A stretch of 64,000 nucleotides of DNA from Limosilactobacillus gastricus DSM 16045 (GTDB taxonomy: Bacteria > Bacillota > Bacilli > Lactobacillales > Lactobacillaceae). The number at the start of each line of letters is the position of its first letter. Within the stretch, counting starts at the first letter, position 1. The stretch is from the NCBI RefSeq assembly GCF_001434365.1, contig NZ_AZFN01000010.1, forward strand, positions 1-64,000. Reading direction: 5' to 3'. The notes below the pieces were generated by a model. The model saw only the letters and a list, made by a program, of their open reading frames with translations, was not told where the DNA came from and ran no database searches. Shown here piece after piece: positions 34,240-44,281 of the stretch. The position numbers and the translations under genes were made by a program.

Positions 34240-35550
34240 ATGAGTAGTAAATATCAATTTAAGTTACCAGACGTTGGTGAAGGGATGGCCGAAGGAACGG
34301 TCGGCGAATGGCATGTGGCCGTTGGTGATCAAGTTGAAAAAGATCAAGACTTTGTCCAAATCGAAAACGATAAGTCGGTAGAAGAATTACCATCACCAGT
34401 TGCTGGGACTGTTACCAAGATTATTGTTCCTGAAGGTGAATTAGCTAATGTTGGTGACCCATTAATCGAACTAGAAGTTGCTGATGGTGAAGGGAACGTT
34501 GATGAATCAGCAGAAGAAGCTGCTCCGGTTGAAGAAGCTGCCCCAGCTACCGCTGAAACAAGTGCTCCTGCACCTGCTCCAGCAGCAAGTCCTGCTGCTC
34601 CTGCACCAGCGGCTGCTGATCATAGCTTACCAGTCTTAGCAATGCCTGCAGTTCGGAAATTCGCTCGTGACAACGGAGTTGATGTAAACCAAGTTGCTGG
34701 AACTGGTCGTCATGGCCAAGTTCTAAAGAGTGATGTCGAAGCCTTCTTAGCTGGCGGTGCTCCGGTTGCAGCTCCAGCAGCTGAAGTGAGTGCTCCAACT
34801 CCAGCCGCTGAACCAGCTCCAATGGCGGTTCCTACAGCACCAGAAGGTTGGCCAGAACACGCTGAAAAGATGTCTCCAGTTCGGAAGGCTACTGCTAAGG
34901 CAATGACCACTGCTAGTCATGAAATTCCTATGATTACGGTCTTTGACGAAGTGGTTGTTGACAAGCTTTGGGATCACCGGAAGAAGTACAAGGAATTGGC
35001 TTCCGAACGTGGTGTTCACTTGACTTTCATGGCTTATATGACGAAGGCCTTAGCGGTTATTATGCGTGAATTCCCAGAATTCAATGCTAAGGTTGACATG
35101 GAAAACAAGCAAATCAACTATCGTGACTACGTCAATGTTGGAATTGCTACCGATACCGATAATGGTTTGTATGTTCCAAACGTTAAGCATGCTGATCGCT
35201 TAAGCCTCTTTGACATTGCCAAGGCTATTTCAGCTAACACTGAAAAGGCTAAGGATGGTAAATTAGGATCAGCTGACATGAGTAACACTGGGATGACGAT
35301 TACTAACATCGGTTCAATCGGTGGTGGTCACTTTACCCCAATTGTTAACTGGCCAGAAGTAGCGATTATCGGAATGGGTAAAATTTCATCTGAGCCAGTT
35401 GTGGTTGAAGATCATGTTGAAGTGGCACGGGTCTTGAAGTTATCATTAACTGTTGACCACCGGATTATCGATGGTGCTACGGCACAACGGGCCATGAACC
35501 GGATGAAAGAATTGTTGGCAGATCCAGAATTGTTGTTAATGGAAGGGTGA
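34240..35550 (+). CDS. pdhC: Pyruvate dehydrogenase E2 (dihydrolipoyl acetyltransferase)
   Basis: E2 is the core of the complex and passes the acetyl group to CoA. The 436-residue protein has one lipoyl domain (residues 1-78) with the modified lysine in ENDKSVEE. An Ala/Pro-rich swinging linker (about 88-126) leads to a peripheral-subunit-binding domain ([22 protein letters not shown], about 132-153). A second Ala/Pro linker precedes the catalytic domain ending with [10 protein letters not shown], whose His and Asp are catalytic. A single lipoyl domain is usual for lactobacilli. Confidence 0.97.
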   Translation: MSSKYQFKLPDVGEGMAEGTVGEWHVAVGDQVEKDQDFVQIENDKSVEELPSPVAGTVTKIIVPEGELANVGDPLIELEVADGEGNVDESAEEAAPVEEAAPATAETSAPAPAPAASPAAPAPAAADHSLPVLAMPAVRKFARDNGVDVNQVAGTGRHGQVLKSDVEAFLAGGAPVAAPAAEVSAPTPAAEPAPMAVPTAPEGWPEHAEKMSPVRKATAKAMTTASHEIPMITVFDEVVVDKLWDHRKKYKELASERGVHLTFMAYMTKALAVIMREFPEFNAKVDMENKQINYRDYVNVGIATDTDNGLYVPNVKHADRLSLFDIAKAISANTEKAKDGKLGSADMSNTGMTITNIGSIGGGHFTPIVNWPEVAIIGMGKISSEPVVVEDHVEVARVLKLSLTVDHRIIDGATAQRAMNRMKELLADPELLLMEG

Positions 35551-35555
35551 TTTAA

Positions 35556-36962
35556 ATGGTTGTTGGTGATTACGCAATTGATTTAGATACAATCGTAGTT
35601 GGTTCAGGTCCTGGTGGATACGTTGCAGCTGTTCATGCTGCTGAACTCGGTCAAAAGGTTGCCGTGGTTGAACGTTATGATGCTCTTGGTGGAGTATGTC
35701 TTAACGTTGGATGTATTCCATCTAAGGCGATGATCCAAGTATCACATGAATACTTAACAGCAAAAGATGGTGCTGACCGGGGAATTGAAACTGGCGATGT
35801 TAAGTTAGACTTTGACAAGGTGCAAGAATACCGGAAACAAGTCGTTAATCGGATGAGTAACGGGGTTGCCTACTTGTTCAAGAAGAACAAGATTGATGTG
35901 ATTCACGGGACTGCTTTCATGAAGTCTGACCATAGTTTACGGGTAATTAATGACGACAGTGCCCAAACTTACACTTTCAAAAACTTAATTTTAGCTACTG
36001 GTAGTCATCCAATTGAAATTCCAGGTTTTAAGTTTGGTGGTCGGGTTATTGATTCTACTGGTTTATTAGCCCTCCCAGCTTTACCAAAAGAATTAGTTGT
36101 TATCGGTGGTGGTTACATCGGCTCTGAATTGGCAGCTGCTTATGCTAACTTCGGTAGCCATGTAACAATTCTTGAAGGAACTGATACCATCTTGGGCGCT
36201 TACGAAAAAGATATGGTTAAGATCATTGAAAAGCGCTTTAAGGCGAAGGACATTGACATTATCACTGGTGCAATGGCTAAGGAAGCTAAGGATAATGGTG
36301 ATAGTGTTGAGGTATCATACGAATTAAATGGTGAAGTTAAGACCGTTACGGCAGATTATGTTGCTGTAGCTGTTGGTCGGAAACCAAACACTGATGATCT
36401 TGGATTAAATATTGCTGGGGTAGAAACTACTGATCGTGGTCTTGTTAAGGTTGACGCACAAGGACGGACGAATGTTGAACACATTTATGCCATCGGAGAT
36501 ATTGTTGCGGGTGCCGCTTTGGCTCACAAGGCTTCTTATGAAGGTAAGGTTGCTGCTGAAGCGATTGCCGGACAAAGCTCAGTAGTTGATTACCGAGCAA
36601 TGCCAGCTGTATGTTATGTTGATCCTGAGATCGCAACGACGGGATTGTCTGCTGACCAAGCCAAGTCTGAAGGATTGGATGTTAAAACTGCTAAGTTCCC
36701 ATTCAGTGCTAACGGTCGGGCAGTCTCAATGCATTCTGATGAAGGATTTGTTCGCTTAGTATTCACTAAGGATAACGAACAAGTTGTTGGTGCTCAAATT
36801 ATCGGAAACAACGCTTCGGATATGATTTCTGAATTAACCTTAGCAATTGAATCTGGTAACACCGTTGAAGATATTGCTTTGACAATTCACCCGCACCCAA
36901 CTCTTTCTGAAGCAGTTATGGATGCCGCTGACGTAGCGTTAGGTTACCCAACTAATATTTAA
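35556..36962 (+). CDS. pdhD: Dihydrolipoyl dehydrogenase (E3)
   Basis: E3 reoxidises dihydrolipoamide, passing electrons through FAD and a disulfide to NAD. The 468-residue protein shows the FAD motif VGSGPGGYVAAVHAAELG, the redox disulfide GGVCLNVGCIPSKA, the NAD motif VIGGGYIGSELAAAYA, the AIGDI segment and the C-terminal HPHPTLSE with the catalytic His. The ATG at 35556 lies 5 bases after the pdhC stop. Confidence 0.97.
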   Translation: MVVGDYAIDLDTIVVGSGPGGYVAAVHAAELGQKVAVVERYDALGGVCLNVGCIPSKAMIQVSHEYLTAKDGADRGIETGDVKLDFDKVQEYRKQVVNRMSNGVAYLFKKNKIDVIHGTAFMKSDHSLRVINDDSAQTYTFKNLILATGSHPIEIPGFKFGGRVIDSTGLLALPALPKELVVIGGGYIGSELAAAYANFGSHVTILEGTDTILGAYEKDMVKIIEKRFKAKDIDIITGAMAKEAKDNGDSVEVSYELNGEVKTVTADYVAVAVGRKPNTDDLGLNIAGVETTDRGLVKVDAQGRTNVEHIYAIGDIVAGAALAHKASYEGKVAAEAIAGQSSVVDYRAMPAVCYVDPEIATTGLSADQAKSEGLDVKTAKFPFSANGRAVSMHSDEGFVRLVFTKDNEQVVGAQIIGNNASDMISELTLAIESGNTVEDIALTIHPHPTLSEAVMDAADVALGYPTNI

Positions 36963-36983
36963 TAAAAAAAGTGAAGTGATTTT

Positions 36984-38003
36984 ATGCAATACGTAGCAAT
37001 GAAGTCTCATGATATTCGACGGAATTTGGCAACTGAACAATATTTGATGAATAGTGATCAGATTAAGCCACCGTTCATGTTATTCTACATTGAAGACTCA
37101 TGTATTATTGTGGGACGTAATCAAAATACTTTGGAAGAAATCAATCAAAAGTATTGCGAAGAACATCATGTTACGATTACCCGACGTTTGTCTGGTGGTG
37201 GTGCCATGTATCAAGACATGGGGAACATGTGCTTTAGTTTCGTAGTACCAGCTGATCAAGTCAAATTTGGTGATTTTGGCGAACTGGTTAAACCAGTAGT
37301 TGATGCTCTTCACGATATGGGAGCGACTGGTGCTGAAGTTAATGGTCGTAACGATATCACGATCGACGGTAAAAAGTTTTCGGGAAATGCAATGTACAGC
37401 CGTCACGGGAAAACCTTCTCTCACGGAACCCTGATGTACAATGTTAATACCGATACCGTAGCGGATGCACTGCAAGTACCGAAGGATAAGATTGAATCTA
37501 AAGGAATCAAATCCGTTCGGTCTCGGGTTACGAATATTCGACCATACTTACGGCCAGAATTCCAAAATCTAACGACAGAAGAATTCCGTGATGAATTAAT
37601 CAAGCGAATTTGGAAAGTTGACTCAATTGAAGATGCCCAAGTCAATGAATATCAATTAACGGCTGCAGATGAATCTGCAATTGATGAAATTGAAAATAAG
37701 TGGTACAAAAATTGGGACTGGGTTTACGGTCGGTCACCAGAGTTTACGGTTAAGAAGCGTCGTCACTTCACTAGTGGAACCATTGATGCACGGTTCTTGA
37801 TTGAGCATGGAAAAATTGCCAATCTGAAAATTTATGGTGATTTCTTTGGAACAGGAGATGTTCACGAAGTCGAAGAAGCTTTGACTGGAGTTGAATATAG
37901 TCCGGAAGCAATGACTAAAGTACTCAACCAGCTTGACTTACAAAAGTACTTTGCTGGTAGTGATACTGATGAAGTTATTCAGTTACTAACAATTCAAGAA
38001 TAG
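36984..38003 (+). CDS. lplA: Lipoate-protein ligase A
   Basis: LplA activates scavenged lipoate with ATP and attaches it to the E2 lysine. The 339-residue protein has the RRLSGGGAMYQDMGN lipoate-binding loop, NGRNDITIDGKKFSGNA and a C-terminal accessory domain (about 250-339). No lipoyl synthase is nearby, so the cell probably depends on external lipoate. Being last in the pdh operon couples cofactor loading to apo-E2 supply. Confidence 0.95.
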   Translation: MQYVAMKSHDIRRNLATEQYLMNSDQIKPPFMLFYIEDSCIIVGRNQNTLEEINQKYCEEHHVTITRRLSGGGAMYQDMGNMCFSFVVPADQVKFGDFGELVKPVVDALHDMGATGAEVNGRNDITIDGKKFSGNAMYSRHGKTFSHGTLMYNVNTDTVADALQVPKDKIESKGIKSVRSRVTNIRPYLRPEFQNLTTEEFRDELIKRIWKVDSIEDAQVNEYQLTAADESAIDEIENKWYKNWDWVYGRSPEFTVKKRRHFTSGTIDARFLIEHGKIANLKIYGDFFGTGDVHEVEEALTGVEYSPEAMTKVLNQLDLQKYFAGSDTDEVIQLLTIQE

Positions 38004-38031
38004 TGTAGTAGTGGATCTACTATCTAAAAAT

Positions 38032-38075
38032 GGCTCCTCGAAGATCGGAAGATGTTCAGGAGCCGTTTTGTTTTT
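38032..38075 (+). terminator. Terminator of the pdh-lplA operon
   Basis: GGCTCCT (38032-38038) pairs with AGGAGCC (38058-38064) over a loop that can pair internally, followed by a T-rich tract. Confidence 0.8.
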
Positions 38076-38099
38076 AGGGAAGGTTAGGAGGGAACTTTA

Positions 38100-39233
38100 A
38101 TGCAGTGGCAAAGCGGATATTATCAATTAACACATGATTTAAGGGCCATGGCTTTTCAATATCCCGAATTAAATCAGGTTATAAAATTTACCTCATTCTT
38201 ATCAGGAAGTAAGCTCCGTTTAACTTTTACGAATTTTTATGGCTCGCAAACCCTCAAGTTTGATCAGATTCTAATTGCCGATAATGACAATTTTGATCAT
38301 GCGGTCCAGGTAACTATAAATCATCAGTCTGAATTGATGATTCCTGCGGGTCAAGCGAAGGTGACGGATCCGGTTACATTTACAGTACAAGCCGGTCAAT
38401 CAGTCTATATTAAGGTTATTGCAAACCAAGCGCAAATCTATTGTGACTTTGCGGTTACCTATGATCCTACTTGGGTGAATGCTAGTATGGGTCGTCATGC
38501 TAATCATCAACCACCATTGAATGATCGATGGCTACATGGTCATGGCTGGGTCTCACTTTCTATGATGGAAGTTTGGACTCAAGCGCAACCACAAGTAATT
38601 GAGTTTACCGGTGATTCACTTGTTGAAACTGGAATGGTTGCGGCTGAATTATTCAAAAAAACAATTGTTGAAAAGCCAGAACAAATAACTTGGTTGGTGA
38701 CTGGCATCTCAGGCAATCGTTTATTAACAGATGCTCCCCAGAATAAATATCCAGAAAGAACCTATGGGTTAAGTTTGCTACATCGCTATGGACAACTCGG
38801 TCACCGACCATATGAACCTTCCTTTACTTTGGTTTCAATTGGGGCTAATGATTTACTAGTACCATTTGATAATCCGCTTGGTCAGGAGCAAATACCGTCA
38901 CTAGATCGTTTAAAAATCGGCTACCGTGCCTTGGAGTCAATTATTGAAAGTCGGCAGAGTGAAGTTAAGATCTTAACATTGCCACCGATTCGACTTCCTC
39001 GGAAGACGGGACCGTGGACTACGAATGATATACAAATTGATCAGGTAAGACGATCGTTAAATGCGTGGTTACGATCTAATCCTTGGGTCATTGATACTTG
39101 TGATTCTATAACTGATGATGAAGGTAATCGTAAACCAGAAGTTGACTTTGGGGATAACTTACATTTATCGCCATATGGAGGCCAATTAATGGGTCAAGCA
39201 ATTTGGTTGCAATTAGAATCAGCGTTTCAGTAA
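38100..39233 (+). CDS. SGNH/GDSL hydrolase with an N-terminal beta domain
   Basis: This 377-residue protein is a predicted esterase. Residues 1-125 look like an all-beta carbohydrate-binding-like domain (alternating strands, no helices). From about 165 an SGNH domain carries block I FTGDSLVE with S173, the oxyanion Gly/Asn in GISGNR (about 202-207), GAND with N250, and DNLHLSP with D352 and H355. No signal peptide is visible, so it is probably cytoplasmic, acting on an acylated sugar or similar substrate. It is a monocistronic gene closed by a strong hairpin. Confidence 0.88.
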   Translation: MQWQSGYYQLTHDLRAMAFQYPELNQVIKFTSFLSGSKLRLTFTNFYGSQTLKFDQILIADNDNFDHAVQVTINHQSELMIPAGQAKVTDPVTFTVQAGQSVYIKVIANQAQIYCDFAVTYDPTWVNASMGRHANHQPPLNDRWLHGHGWVSLSMMEVWTQAQPQVIEFTGDSLVETGMVAAELFKKTIVEKPEQITWLVTGISGNRLLTDAPQNKYPERTYGLSLLHRYGQLGHRPYEPSFTLVSIGANDLLVPFDNPLGQEQIPSLDRLKIGYRALESIIESRQSEVKILTLPPIRLPRKTGPWTTNDIQIDQVRRSLNAWLRSNPWVIDTCDSITDDEGNRKPEVDFGDNLHLSPYGGQLMGQAIWLQLESAFQ

Positions 39234-39245
39234 AAAGTACAGGAA

Positions 39246-39285
39246 AAACCGGGAGTAGTGAAATTGTTTTCACTACTCCCGGTTT
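39246..39285. terminator. Strong bidirectional terminator
   Basis: An 18-base-pair perfect stem (39246-39263 with 39268-39285, loop of 4) starting AAACCGGGAG and ending CTCCCGGTTT. It separates the convergent SGNH and CNNM genes. Confidence 0.9.
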
Positions 39286-39287
39286 GA

Positions 39288-40667
39288 CTATTCATTAACT
39301 TCATCATCATTATCTGATGAATGCTCATCACCATCATTTTCGGATTCTTGTTTCTTAGGTTTGATATGGGTAACCTTAAACTCGTTGACATATTGGTTCT
39401 CAATGTCCGTAGGGGTAAAGGAGAAGTCCTCAACCCGTACAGGTTGACCAACTTTCATGTCATATTGTTGTTCCAGGAAGAACCCAGTTAGCGTGGTTAC
39501 TTGAACGGTTTCAAATTGAGGAATTTGGACTTCAAAATACCGCATAAAATCATCTAATGGCATCTTACCCGAAACTAAATAGGTTGGATTTCCTTGTGAG
39601 TCGGTTTCCGATTGTTCAATCATACTGTCTGAAATATGATCAATTTCTTCACCAACTGTCCCGAAAAGTTCTTCATAAATGTCTTTATCAGTGATAATCC
39701 CTGAAGTCCCACCATATTCATCTTGAACTACGACAATTGGCACTTGACGTTGCATCATTAATTGTAGAACATCGGTAATTGGTTGACTTTCATAAGCAAT
39801 TGGCATCCGTCGAAGAATCACTCGAATCGTTTGTTGCGGATTGATTTGATTTTGCCGCATGATGTCATAAGAGAAAATATAACCTAAGATATGATCTTTA
39901 TCATGATTTGCTACTACGGGCATCCGCGTAAATTTCTTTTCAAAATAGATTTGTGCTGCATCGGCAATCGTATCGGTAATATCAATGACCGTTAACTGGG
40001 TACGGTCAACCATAATATCACTGGCGACCTTATCATTCATTTTAAAGGCACGTTGCATAAAAACAACATCTTCACGATCTAATTCTCCCGCCTTTTCAGA
40101 TTCCTTAGAAAGCGAAATGATTTCGTTTTCAGAATAGATATCTTCATCAGGGTGGGCATTAAAGCCGAGTAATTTAGTCACCATGATGGCAACCCGATCA
40201 AAAATCCAAATTAATGGGTAGAAAATCACGTGGAAGAAGCGCGTCATGTTAACGATGAATAAAAGCACTTTAACCGGTTGGTCAATGGCAATATTCTTTG
40301 GTACCAAATCAGTAAAGACAGCGTGTAAGAAGGTGAAAATCAGAATCCCAATCACCGAAGAAACTCCTTCACTGACATTTTTAGGGAAAATGTTTAATTT
40401 CTCTAACCATGCGGTGATGTAACCTTCACCGATCCACCCTAAAACCAAGGAGGTGATCGTAATCCCAACTTGGGCAGTTGAGAGATATTCCGTCAAATGA
40501 TCCATCATTTTAAGGGCATTTTTGACCTTCCGAGTTTGGGGTAGTTCTTTTAATTCGGTTGGACGAACCTTAACTAGAGAATACTCCGTTAAGGTGAATA
40601 AGGCAGCGATGGCTAAAATAAAAATAATTATCACAAGGACAATCGGACTAGTGATATCAACGTTCAT
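39288..40667 (-). CDS. CNNM/CorC family transporter-like protein (hemolysin family)
   Basis: This 459-residue protein has the DUF21 membrane domain (about residues 1-190, three to four helices), a CBS-domain pair (about 205-335, MVDRTQLTVIDITDT and QVPIVVVQDEYGGTSGIITDKDI) and a C-terminal CorC_HlyC domain, then an acidic tail rich in Asp, Glu and Ser. Relatives such as CorB/MpfA export magnesium. The hemolysin name is historical. The -10 TATAAT with TGC extension lies at 40713-40718. Confidence 0.9.
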   Translation of the reverse strand: MNVDITSPIVLVIIIFILAIAALFTLTEYSLVKVRPTELKELPQTRKVKNALKMMDHLTEYLSTAQVGITITSLVLGWIGEGYITAWLEKLNIFPKNVSEGVSSVIGILIFTFLHAVFTDLVPKNIAIDQPVKVLLFIVNMTRFFHVIFYPLIWIFDRVAIMVTKLLGFNAHPDEDIYSENEIISLSKESEKAGELDREDVVFMQRAFKMNDKVASDIMVDRTQLTVIDITDTIADAAQIYFEKKFTRMPVVANHDKDHILGYIFSYDIMRQNQINPQQTIRVILRRMPIAYESQPITDVLQLMMQRQVPIVVVQDEYGGTSGIITDKDIYEELFGTVGEEIDHISDSMIEQSETDSQGNPTYLVSGKMPLDDFMRYFEVQIPQFETVQVTTLTGFFLEQQYDMKVGQPVRVEDFSFTPTDIENQYVNEFKVTHIKPKKQESENDGDEHSSDNDDEVNE

Positions 40668-40732
40668 TTAAATGAAGTTCATCCTTTCATATTTAAAATT
40701 AAAGATATTTATATTATAGCAGACTAATGCGC

Positions 40733-40758
40733 AAAAAAAAGCCTGACGACCAGGCTTC
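40733..40758 (-). terminator. Terminator of the MFS gene, next to the CNNM promoter
   Basis: On the minus strand AAGCCTG and CAGGCTT form the stem and the U tract is eight As on the plus strand (40733-40740). The -10 of the following CNNM gene is 15 bases further on (40713-40718), so the two signals share this segment. Confidence 0.8.
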
Positions 40759-40767
40759 CTAATTAGA

Positions 40768-41982
40768 TCATGATAATGATTTTGTACGATTGAAAATTAC
40801 GAGAATAAAATTGAACAACAACATGATCCCCGTAACGATGAAAACTGCTTGGTATGAAAAGGCTCCTGAAATGGTTGAACCAGCAAGCGATCCCATAACT
40901 GATCCAGCGGCTTGAAAAGATTGGTTGTAGGAGAAAATCCGACCAAAAGCATCTGCAGGAGAATCTAGGGTTAAAATAGTCTGCACCGCCGGTAACAGGG
41001 CGGCATTAGCAAGGCCGAGGATAAAACGCCAAAAGGCTAACGCCCAAGGAGAAGAAACAAAAGTCATCGGGACAAATAGTGCAGCAGCCACTGCTAAACC
41101 GATAATTAAGATTTTTTGCGGTCCAATATGGTCCATGGTATGGCCAATTTTAGAAGAAGCAATGAGCGTTCCGAGTCCTGGCGTAGCTGCCACGACTCCC
41201 GCGACAAAAGAAATATTTCCTTGCCCATGCATTAATTCTTTTACATATAAGCTGACGATCGGATCAATGGACATGACGGATGCTTGAACAAACATGGTGG
41301 TAAAAAACATGATTACGATAATTTTGACGTTCGGTAGTTCAGCAATGATGCCCTTCAGCGGTTTTAATTCTTCTTTTTTAATTGGTGAAAAATGTTCGTG
41401 AACTAAGAAGAAAGTAATTAGAAAAGTTAAAAACATTAAGATCCCAGTAATAAAGAAAGGAATTCGGTAACCAAACCAGCCCGAAAGGGTCCCACCGAGC
41501 AGGGGGCCCACTAGATTTCCCGTCACCCCAGAAGTCATCATGGAGGTCATGACCCAACCGGAGCGGCTGTGGGGGGTCTCGCTAGCCATCAGTGCCGTGG
41601 CATTTGAAATATATCCAGAAAAAAGGCCTTGTAAAAAGCGGAGTAAGATTATGACCCAGACGTTAGTCGCAAAACCAACTAGAAAGATGGTAATCGACAT
41701 GACAAAAGAGGCCCGTAAACACATTAATTTCCGTCCTTTTTGATCGGCTAATGATCCCCAATAGGGTGAAATGACCGCCTGGGATAGAAAAGTGATCGCA
41801 AAGGCTAGCCCTGAATAGATATTGAGTTGAAAACGGGAAAAATTACCTAATTCAGCAATAAATAAGGAAAGAAAGGGCATGGTCATCGAATAGCCCATTC
41901 CGGTGATAAAACAGCCGATCCAAAGGGTAATGAAAGTTTGATGCCAACCTTCAGGGGTTTGTTCGTTTAGTGTATTTTCCAT
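40768..41982 (-). CDS. MFS family multidrug efflux transporter
   Basis: This 404-residue transporter has 12 predicted helices. The antiporter-type signature GSLADQKGRK follows helix 2, and LLRFLQGLFSGYISNA and GPLLGGTLSGWFGYR mark helices 4 and 5. It resembles the MdtG/PmrA branch exporting quinolones and dyes, but its substrate cannot be read. The ATG at 41982 has an AAGGAGAT site. Upstream in-frame codons are not supported by a ribosome site. Confidence 0.87.
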   Translation of the reverse strand: MENTLNEQTPEGWHQTFITLWIGCFITGMGYSMTMPFLSLFIAELGNFSRFQLNIYSGLAFAITFLSQAVISPYWGSLADQKGRKLMCLRASFVMSITIFLVGFATNVWVIILLRFLQGLFSGYISNATALMASETPHSRSGWVMTSMMTSGVTGNLVGPLLGGTLSGWFGYRIPFFITGILMFLTFLITFFLVHEHFSPIKKEELKPLKGIIAELPNVKIIVIMFFTTMFVQASVMSIDPIVSLYVKELMHGQGNISFVAGVVAATPGLGTLIASSKIGHTMDHIGPQKILIIGLAVAAALFVPMTFVSSPWALAFWRFILGLANAALLPAVQTILTLDSPADAFGRIFSYNQSFQAAGSVMGSLAGSTISGAFSYQAVFIVTGIMLLFNFILVIFNRTKSLS

Positions 41983-42059
41983 GATGCTAATCTCCTTAGT
42001 CACAATCACCACAAATTTTACACCGAATATATTTAGAAGAAAAGAGCAATTTTCTTAAA

Positions 42060-42087
42060 TTGAAAACTAGATGAAAACTGATAAAAT
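42060..42087 (+). promoter_or_regulatory. Promoter of the phosphoesterase/EIIC-like/DUF915 operon
   Basis: TTGAAA (42060-42065), a 16-base spacer and TAAAAT (42082-42087) lie 22 bases before the phosphoesterase ATG. Confidence 0.5.
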
Positions 42088-42109
42088 TAGGATAGAATGA
42101 GGTGATTAG

Positions 42110-42952
42110 ATGAAGCAAAAAATTGCCGTTTTGGCGGATGTTCACGGAAATTTAACTGCGCTCCAAGCGATGTACGAAGATAGCCAAAAACAGGGCGTGG
42201 ATCAATATTGGTTTTTAGGTGATTTATTAATGCCAGGCCCTGGCGTGATGGAAGTTTGGCAGTTACTGCAAGAAATGCAACCAAGTCTTTGTGTGCGTGG
42301 AAATTGGGATGATTTAGCTATTCATACAAGTCGCGGTGAAGGGGACTTAACCAAGCCGTCGCGAATTTTCTTTGCCCGACTAGGCCAATATGTAGCCGAA
42401 CAAGGTGGCGCGAGTGCGGTTAAGATCATGGAAAAATGGCCCCTCCATCAAACAATTACGGTTGGCCCACTTAATTTTGCCTTAAGTCATAATTTGCCGG
42501 AGAAAAATTTAGGTCAGGCCTTATTTCCGACAAACGACGTGACTAATTTTGATCAATTATTAACTGATTCACAGGTTGATATTGCAATTTATGCCCATGT
42601 TCACCATCAACTTTTGCGCTATGGAAGCGATGAACGAATCATTTTAAATCCGGGCTCAGTCGGGGAACCATTTAATCATCATGAGAAATTACAAAGGGAT
42701 CTGCGAGCATACTACTTAATTATGGAAATCGATGATTACGGGTTAGCTAGTCTGAATTACCGCCACGTTTATTATGATCGTGAAGTTGAATATCAGCGGG
42801 CGGTTGCGGCTAAACTTCCATATATAGAGTTATACCGACGTATGATTGATACCGGTCGAGTGGATACCCATAATCAACCACTACTTGATCAAATGAATCA
42901 GCAATATCGGTATCGAGAACAATATCAAGCATTTCAAAAATCGCTTCATTAA
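42110..42952 (+). CDS. Calcineurin-like metallophosphoesterase
   Basis: This 280-residue protein has the two-metal phosphoesterase motifs ADVHGNLTALQA, LGDLLMPGP, RGNWDDLA and YAHVHHQ, then NPGSVGEPF. Relatives include YfcE-like phosphodiesterases and diadenosine tetraphosphatases; the substrate is unknown. It starts a three-gene run: the EIIC-like gene begins 18 bases after its stop. Confidence 0.88.
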   Translation: MKQKIAVLADVHGNLTALQAMYEDSQKQGVDQYWFLGDLLMPGPGVMEVWQLLQEMQPSLCVRGNWDDLAIHTSRGEGDLTKPSRIFFARLGQYVAEQGGASAVKIMEKWPLHQTITVGPLNFALSHNLPEKNLGQALFPTNDVTNFDQLLTDSQVDIAIYAHVHHQLLRYGSDERIILNPGSVGEPFNHHEKLQRDLRAYYLIMEIDDYGLASLNYRHVYYDREVEYQRAVAAKLPYIELYRRMIDTGRVDTHNQPLLDQMNQQYRYREQYQAFQKSLH

Positions 42953-42970
42953 TTATATGGACTTGGATAA

Positions 42971-44281
42971 ATGAAAAAACGAATTTTAGATCTAGCAATT
43001 GCCTATCGACGTAAATCGTTTATTCGCGTTGCTTATCGGACCTTTGCAACCTTGTTTCCCTTTGTTTTGATTGGCATTTGGATTCAAATCATTAATACGA
43101 ACTTATTACAACCAGATGGGTTTTTATATAATGTTCTTTACCTGGCAAACTGGACGAGTACGACTTGGTTACGACCACTTCGGCTCGTGGCAACTTTTAT
43201 TCAAAATATTCTCTTAGGCTTTATTGGCATTTATGTCGTCTATTTGGCGGCTTATTATACCGCTCAACTATATCAGCGTGCAAAACAGCTTGCTGGAGTT
43301 ACGGGGATTGTTGTGATGCTGATGGCCAGTTTTCAAGCTAGTAATCGGACCGGGAATTTTTATAGTTCTTTAAATTGGCGAATGTTGTCTTTACAGAATC
43401 TCTTGTTGTCCCTAGCCATTGGCTATTTGATTGGTCAAGTCTTTCGCTGGTTGAGTCCAGCAACTTCAGCAACGCATAATCCGCATACCCTTGAAATTCA
43501 AAGTCGGGCCCAGTGGAATCTAAAACCGATTATCGTTTCGTTAATTATTGGGATCGTATTAGGAGTTGGGATGAATCTTGCTAATTATTTTGCCATTAGC
43601 GATAGTGTTATTACAGCCTTGAGTGATTGGGGAGCTGGTGATTCGCACTTCATTATAAAATTATTGGTTATGATGCTGATCAGTCTTTTACAATGGTTGG
43701 GACTTTATGACCCAACTAGTACGTGGTTCACAACCGGTGATTCAGCAGAATGGAACGCTAATTTAAGTTATGTATTATCCCATCATTCCATGTATCATGT
43801 TCCTTATCCTTTATCTGGTGTTGAATTATATTCTTCATACGCAGTTTTTGGCGGGGTCGGTTGTACCTTAGCTTTATTGATTGCTTTTGTATTGGTGAGT
43901 CGGCGATTAGAGAATTTACGGGTTGCCCGTTGGAATATGATTCCCGTCTTGTTTAATAATAGCGGCGCCTTTTTCATTGGCTTGCCCGTAATTTTAAACC
44001 CCATCTTCTTGCTGGCGATGATTATCATTACAACCATCAACATGCTGATTGCGGCGGGGGCTGTTATGATTCATTTAATTCCAACCCCAGTGTTTGATTA
44101 TCCTAATGGAACGCCGACTTTTTTGGTGTCTTTTATTGGAACTAACGGGAATTGGGCTTCGGTGATTTTTGCAATCCTATTATTCTGCTTAGATATCATT
44201 ATGTACTTACCAGTCGTCCGAACCTACATTGAAATGCAAAATGAGATTATCAAACTTGATCTAAAGGAGGACCAGCAATGA
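42971..44281 (+). CDS. Orphan PTS EIIC-like membrane protein (lactose/cellobiose family) lacking substrate residues
   Basis: This 436-residue protein has about ten hydrophobic helices and the overall pattern of a CelB/ChbC-type EIIC. The conserved GLPVILNP block (residues 337-344) and upstream segment are clear. The canonical NEP glutamate is missing (LFNNSGAFFIGLPV, 327-340), and the canonical GIHG reads GLYD (about 244-247), so the histidine is also lost. In the diacetylchitobiose EIIC structure these His and Glu residues contact the sugar. No EIIA or EIIB gene is adjacent. It overlaps the next gene by 4 bases (ATGA). Conventional sugar phosphorylation looks unlikely. Confidence 0.78.
   Translation: MKKRILDLAIAYRRKSFIRVAYRTFATLFPFVLIGIWIQIINTNLLQPDGFLYNVLYLANWTSTTWLRPLRLVATFIQNILLGFIGIYVVYLAAYYTAQLYQRAKQLAGVTGIVVMLMASFQASNRTGNFYSSLNWRMLSLQNLLLSLAIGYLIGQVFRWLSPATSATHNPHTLEIQSRAQWNLKPIIVSLIIGIVLGVGMNLANYFAISDSVITALSDWGAGDSHFIIKLLVMMLISLLQWLGLYDPTSTWFTTGDSAEWNANLSYVLSHHSMYHVPYPLSGVELYSSYAVFGGVGCTLALLIAFVLVSRRLENLRVARWNMIPVLFNNSGAFFIGLPVILNPIFLLAMIIITTINMLIAAGAVMIHLIPTPVFDYPNGTPTFLVSFIGTNGNWASVIFAILLFCLDIIMYLPVVRTYIEMQNEIIKLDLKEDQQ

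Noticed and set aside
34547-35019. Several overlapping minus-strand frames within pdhC
   Set aside because: They are shadows of the Ala/Pro-rich linker composition, without start signals or recognisable domains.
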